64,000 bases of DNA from Chrysomallon squamiferum (Eukaryota > Mollusca > Gastropoda > Neomphalida > Peltospiridae): NCBI GenBank assembly GCA_012295275.1, contig CM022679.1, forward strand, positions 25,153,907-25,217,906, given 5' to 3'. Both the position numbers and the translations under genes were made by a program. The notes under the pieces were generated by a model. The model was not told where the DNA came from and made no database searches. It worked only from the letters and a program-made list of their open reading frames with translations. Numbering within the stretch: position 1 is the stretch's first letter; the number at the start of each line of letters is the position of its first letter. This document shows, piece by piece, positions 61,601 to 64,000 of this stretch.

Positions 61601-64000
61601 GTCCCAATGCTTGGAGTGGTTTTCGAGGTGGAAGATTCCTTCGTAGTAACGGTTCTTACTGTGGTTGCTGTCGGTGTTGTACTGGCGGTTGCCTCCGTTG
61701 CGTTTGATGTAATTGTTGTGGAAGGTGTTGTGGAAATAGTTGTCGACGGACTGCTAGAAGTAGAAACGAAAGTCGAAGATTCCAGTGTATTGATCGTTGA
61801 TGCTGTCGATGCTGTCGTGCTGTTTACCTCTGATGTCGATGTTGCGGTTGGAGGAACAGCGGTGGAAATTGCTGAAGAGGTGGCAGAGCTTGCAGTGGTA
61901 TCCGACGTGGAAGATTCCTTCGTACTGACTGTAGTTTCTCTGGTTGCAGTCGGTATCACAGTGACTGCTGTCTCTGTGATTGCCGTCGGTGTTGTAGTGA
62001 CGGTTGTCTCTGTTGCGGTTGATGTATTCGTTGTGGAATCTGTCGTAGAAGTTGTTGTCGATGAACTCTTAGAAGTAGGCACGGACATCGAAGATTCCGG
62101 AGCAGTGATTGTTGATGCTGTCGATGCTGTATCGCTGCTTGTCGATGCTGTATTGCTGCTTGTGTCTGATGTCGACGTTACGGTTGCAGGAGCAGTTGTG
62201 GAAATTGTTGAAGACGTCCCACTGCTAGTAGTGGACGCATTGGTGGAAGATTCCTTCGTAGTGACGGATGTTTCTGTCGTTGCTCTCGGTGTTGTAGTGA
62301 CGGTTGTCTCTGTTGTGTTTGATGTATTTGTTGTGGAAATTGTTGTCGAAGGACTGCTAGAAGTAGAAAACGGTGTAGTGATTGTTGATGGTGTAGATGC
62401 TGTCGACGCTGTAGTCATGTTTTCCTCTGACGTCGAAGTTACGGTTGTAGGAGCAGTCGTGGAAATTGCTGTAGAAGTGCCAGTGCTTACAGTGGTATCC
62501 GAGGTTAAAGATTCCTTGGTACTCACGGTTTTTCTGTGGGTGCAGTCGGTATTGTAGTTGCGGCTGTCTCTGTTGAGGTTGATGTATTTGTTGTTAAAGC
62601 TGTCGTAGAAGTTGCTGTCGATGAACTCTTAGAAGTAGAAAGGAAGTCGAAGATTCCAGAGTAGTGACTGTTGATGCTGTCGATGCTGTATTGCTGCTTG
62701 TCTCTGACGTCGACGTTACGGTTGTAGGAGCAGTTGTGGAAATTGTTGAAGACGTCGTACTGCTAGAACTGGACGCAGTGGTGGAAGATTCCTTAGTAGT
62801 GACTGATGTTTCTGTTATTGCTGTCGGTGTTGTATTGACGGATGTCTCTGTTGTGGTTGATGTATCTGTTGTCGGAGCTGTTGTTGAAATAGAAACGGAA
62901 GTTGAAGATTCCGGAGTGGTGACGTTTGATTCCGTACTTCCCGTCCATGCTGTAGTGGTACTTGTCTCTGAAGTCGATGTTAGGCCTGTAGGAGCAGTGG
63001 TGGAAATTGTTGAAGACGTCCCAATGCTTGGAGTGGTTTTCGAGGTGGAAGATTCCTTCGTAGTAACGGTTCTTACGGTGGTTGCTGTCGGTGTTGTACT
63101 GGCGGTTGCCTCCGTTGCGTTTGATGTAATTGTTGTGGAAGGTGTTGTGGAAATTGTTGTCGACGGACTGCTAGAAGTAGAAACGAAAGTCGAAGATTCC
63201 AGTGTATTGATCGTTGATGCTGTCGATGATGTCGTGCTGTTTACCTCTGATGTCGATGTTGCGGTTGGAGGAGCAGCGGTGGAAATTGCTGAAGAGGTGG
63301 CAGAGCTTGCAGTGGTATCCGACGTGGAAGATTCCTTCGTACTGACTGTAGTTTCTCTGGTTGCAGTCGGTATCACAGTGACTGCTGTCTCTGTGATTGC
63401 CGTCGGTGTTGTAGTGACGGTTGTCTCTGTTGCGGTTGATGTATTCGTTGTGGAATCTGTCGTAGAAGTTGTTGTCGATGAACTCTTAGAAGTAGGCACG
63501 GAAATCGAAGATTCCGGAGCAGTGATTGTTGATGCTGTCGATGCTGTATCGCTGCTTGTCGATGCTGTATTGCTGCTTGTGTCTGATGTCGACGTTACGG
63601 TTGCAGGAGCAGTTGTGGAAATTGTTGAAGACGTCCCACTGCTAGTAGTGGACGCATTGGTGGAAGATTCCTTCGTAGTGACGGATGTTTCTGTCGTTGC
63701 TCTCGGTGTTGTAGTGACGGTTGTCTCTGTTGTGTTTGATGTATTTGTTGTGGAAATTGTTGTCGAAGGACTGCTAGAAGTAGAAAACGGTGTAGTGATT
63801 GTTGATGGTGTAGATGCTGTCGACGCTGTAGTCATGTTTTCCTCTGACGTCGAAGTTACGGTTGTAGGAGCAGTCGTGGAAATTGCTGTAGAAGTGCCAG
63901 TGCTTACAGTGGTATCCGAGGTTAAAGATTCCTTGGTACTCACGGTTTTTCTGTGGGTGCAGTCGGTATTGTAGTTGCGGCTGTCTCTGTTGAGGTTGAT
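57470..64000 (-). CDS. Ser/Thr-rich mucin-like repeat protein, partial (5' end beyond window)
   Basis: The minus strand is open for long stretches (61106-58674, 62526-61174, 63943-62594) and encodes almost only S and T with some A, P and E. A ~94-aa module is typified by TKESST, TSSTISTTAPTTVTSTSE, TASTAST and TETTVTTTPTA. Such tracts are extensively O-glycosylated in mucins and in tails of secreted chitinases. No signal peptide, Cys-rich module or enzyme domain is inside the window. Frames are interrupted by shared small indels in three copies, and the low-coordinate end (57470-58670) is decayed. It may therefore be a working gene with sequence errors, or a degenerating one. The opposite strand reads Val/Asp/Glu-rich and is taken as a shadow. 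Confidence 0.45.
58700..64000 (-). repeat. Higher-order tandem repeat, ~1417-1419 bp unit
   Basis: The landmark ATGTTTTCCTCTGACGTCGA occurs at 59581, 61000, 62417 and 63834, spaced 1419, 1417 and 1417 bp. The array is near-identical from 59581 on. A slightly older copy covers 58700-59580. Each unit contains five related ~283 bp (94-aa) sub-repeats, recognisable by their TKES openings. The array continues past the window end. Confidence 0.93.

Noticed and set aside
58702-63974. Long plus-strand Val/Asp/Glu-rich frames in the 1.42 kb array
   Set aside because: Antisense of the Ser/Thr-rich reading. No start context, signal peptide or splice logic, and the composition is explained by complementing S/T codons.

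Overview
The window is eukaryotic nuclear DNA. It is very AT-rich and full of (ATT)n, (GA)n and (CA)n microsatellites, and its genes are split into many short exons with GT/AG splice sites. The gene content (GH18 chitinases with a peritrophin-type chitin-binding domain, a PX-SH3-RhoGAP protein, the kinetochore protein Spc24 and large Ser/Thr-rich mucin-like arrays) fits an invertebrate metazoan, most likely a lophotrochozoan such as a mollusc. That assignment is inference. Nothing looks prokaryotic.

Layout. 1-3533 (+): the last exons of an unrecognised gene, followed by a long gene-poor stretch. 12491-14837: a decayed DNA transposon with ~330 bp terminal inverted repeats. 14980-17508 (-): SPC24 in four exons. 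19945-20301 (+): an inverted fragment of chitinase gene A. 21357-32811 (-): chitinase gene A, 16 exons, reconstructed by phase-consistent splicing into ~1377 aa (signal peptide, GH18, GH18, long Thr-rich repeat tail). 35640-36545 (+): two inverted fragments of the RhoGAP gene. 38170-43646 (+): chitinase gene B, 10 exons, 467 aa (signal peptide, GH18, CBM14), divergent from gene A. 45336-54511 (-): a PX-SH3-RhoGAP gene in 17 exons, convergent with gene B. 55829-56830 (+): an unprocessed inverted SPC24 pseudogene. 57470-64000 (-): a mucin-like array with a ~1.42 kb higher-order unit that runs off the end.

How the parts relate. The two chitinase genes share exon sizes, phases and an odd start in which the ATG is the last codon of its exon. 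Gene B keeps the GH18 DxDxE acid motif, while both domains of gene A read DxNxE. The RhoGAP protein has lost its arginine finger and other catalytic positions. Three local genes each left a partial, intron-containing copy on the opposite strand tens of kb away or nearer, which suggests repeated inverted duplication in this locus. All exon models come from reading splice sites and frames by eye. No similarity search was run, and family names rest on recognised motifs.
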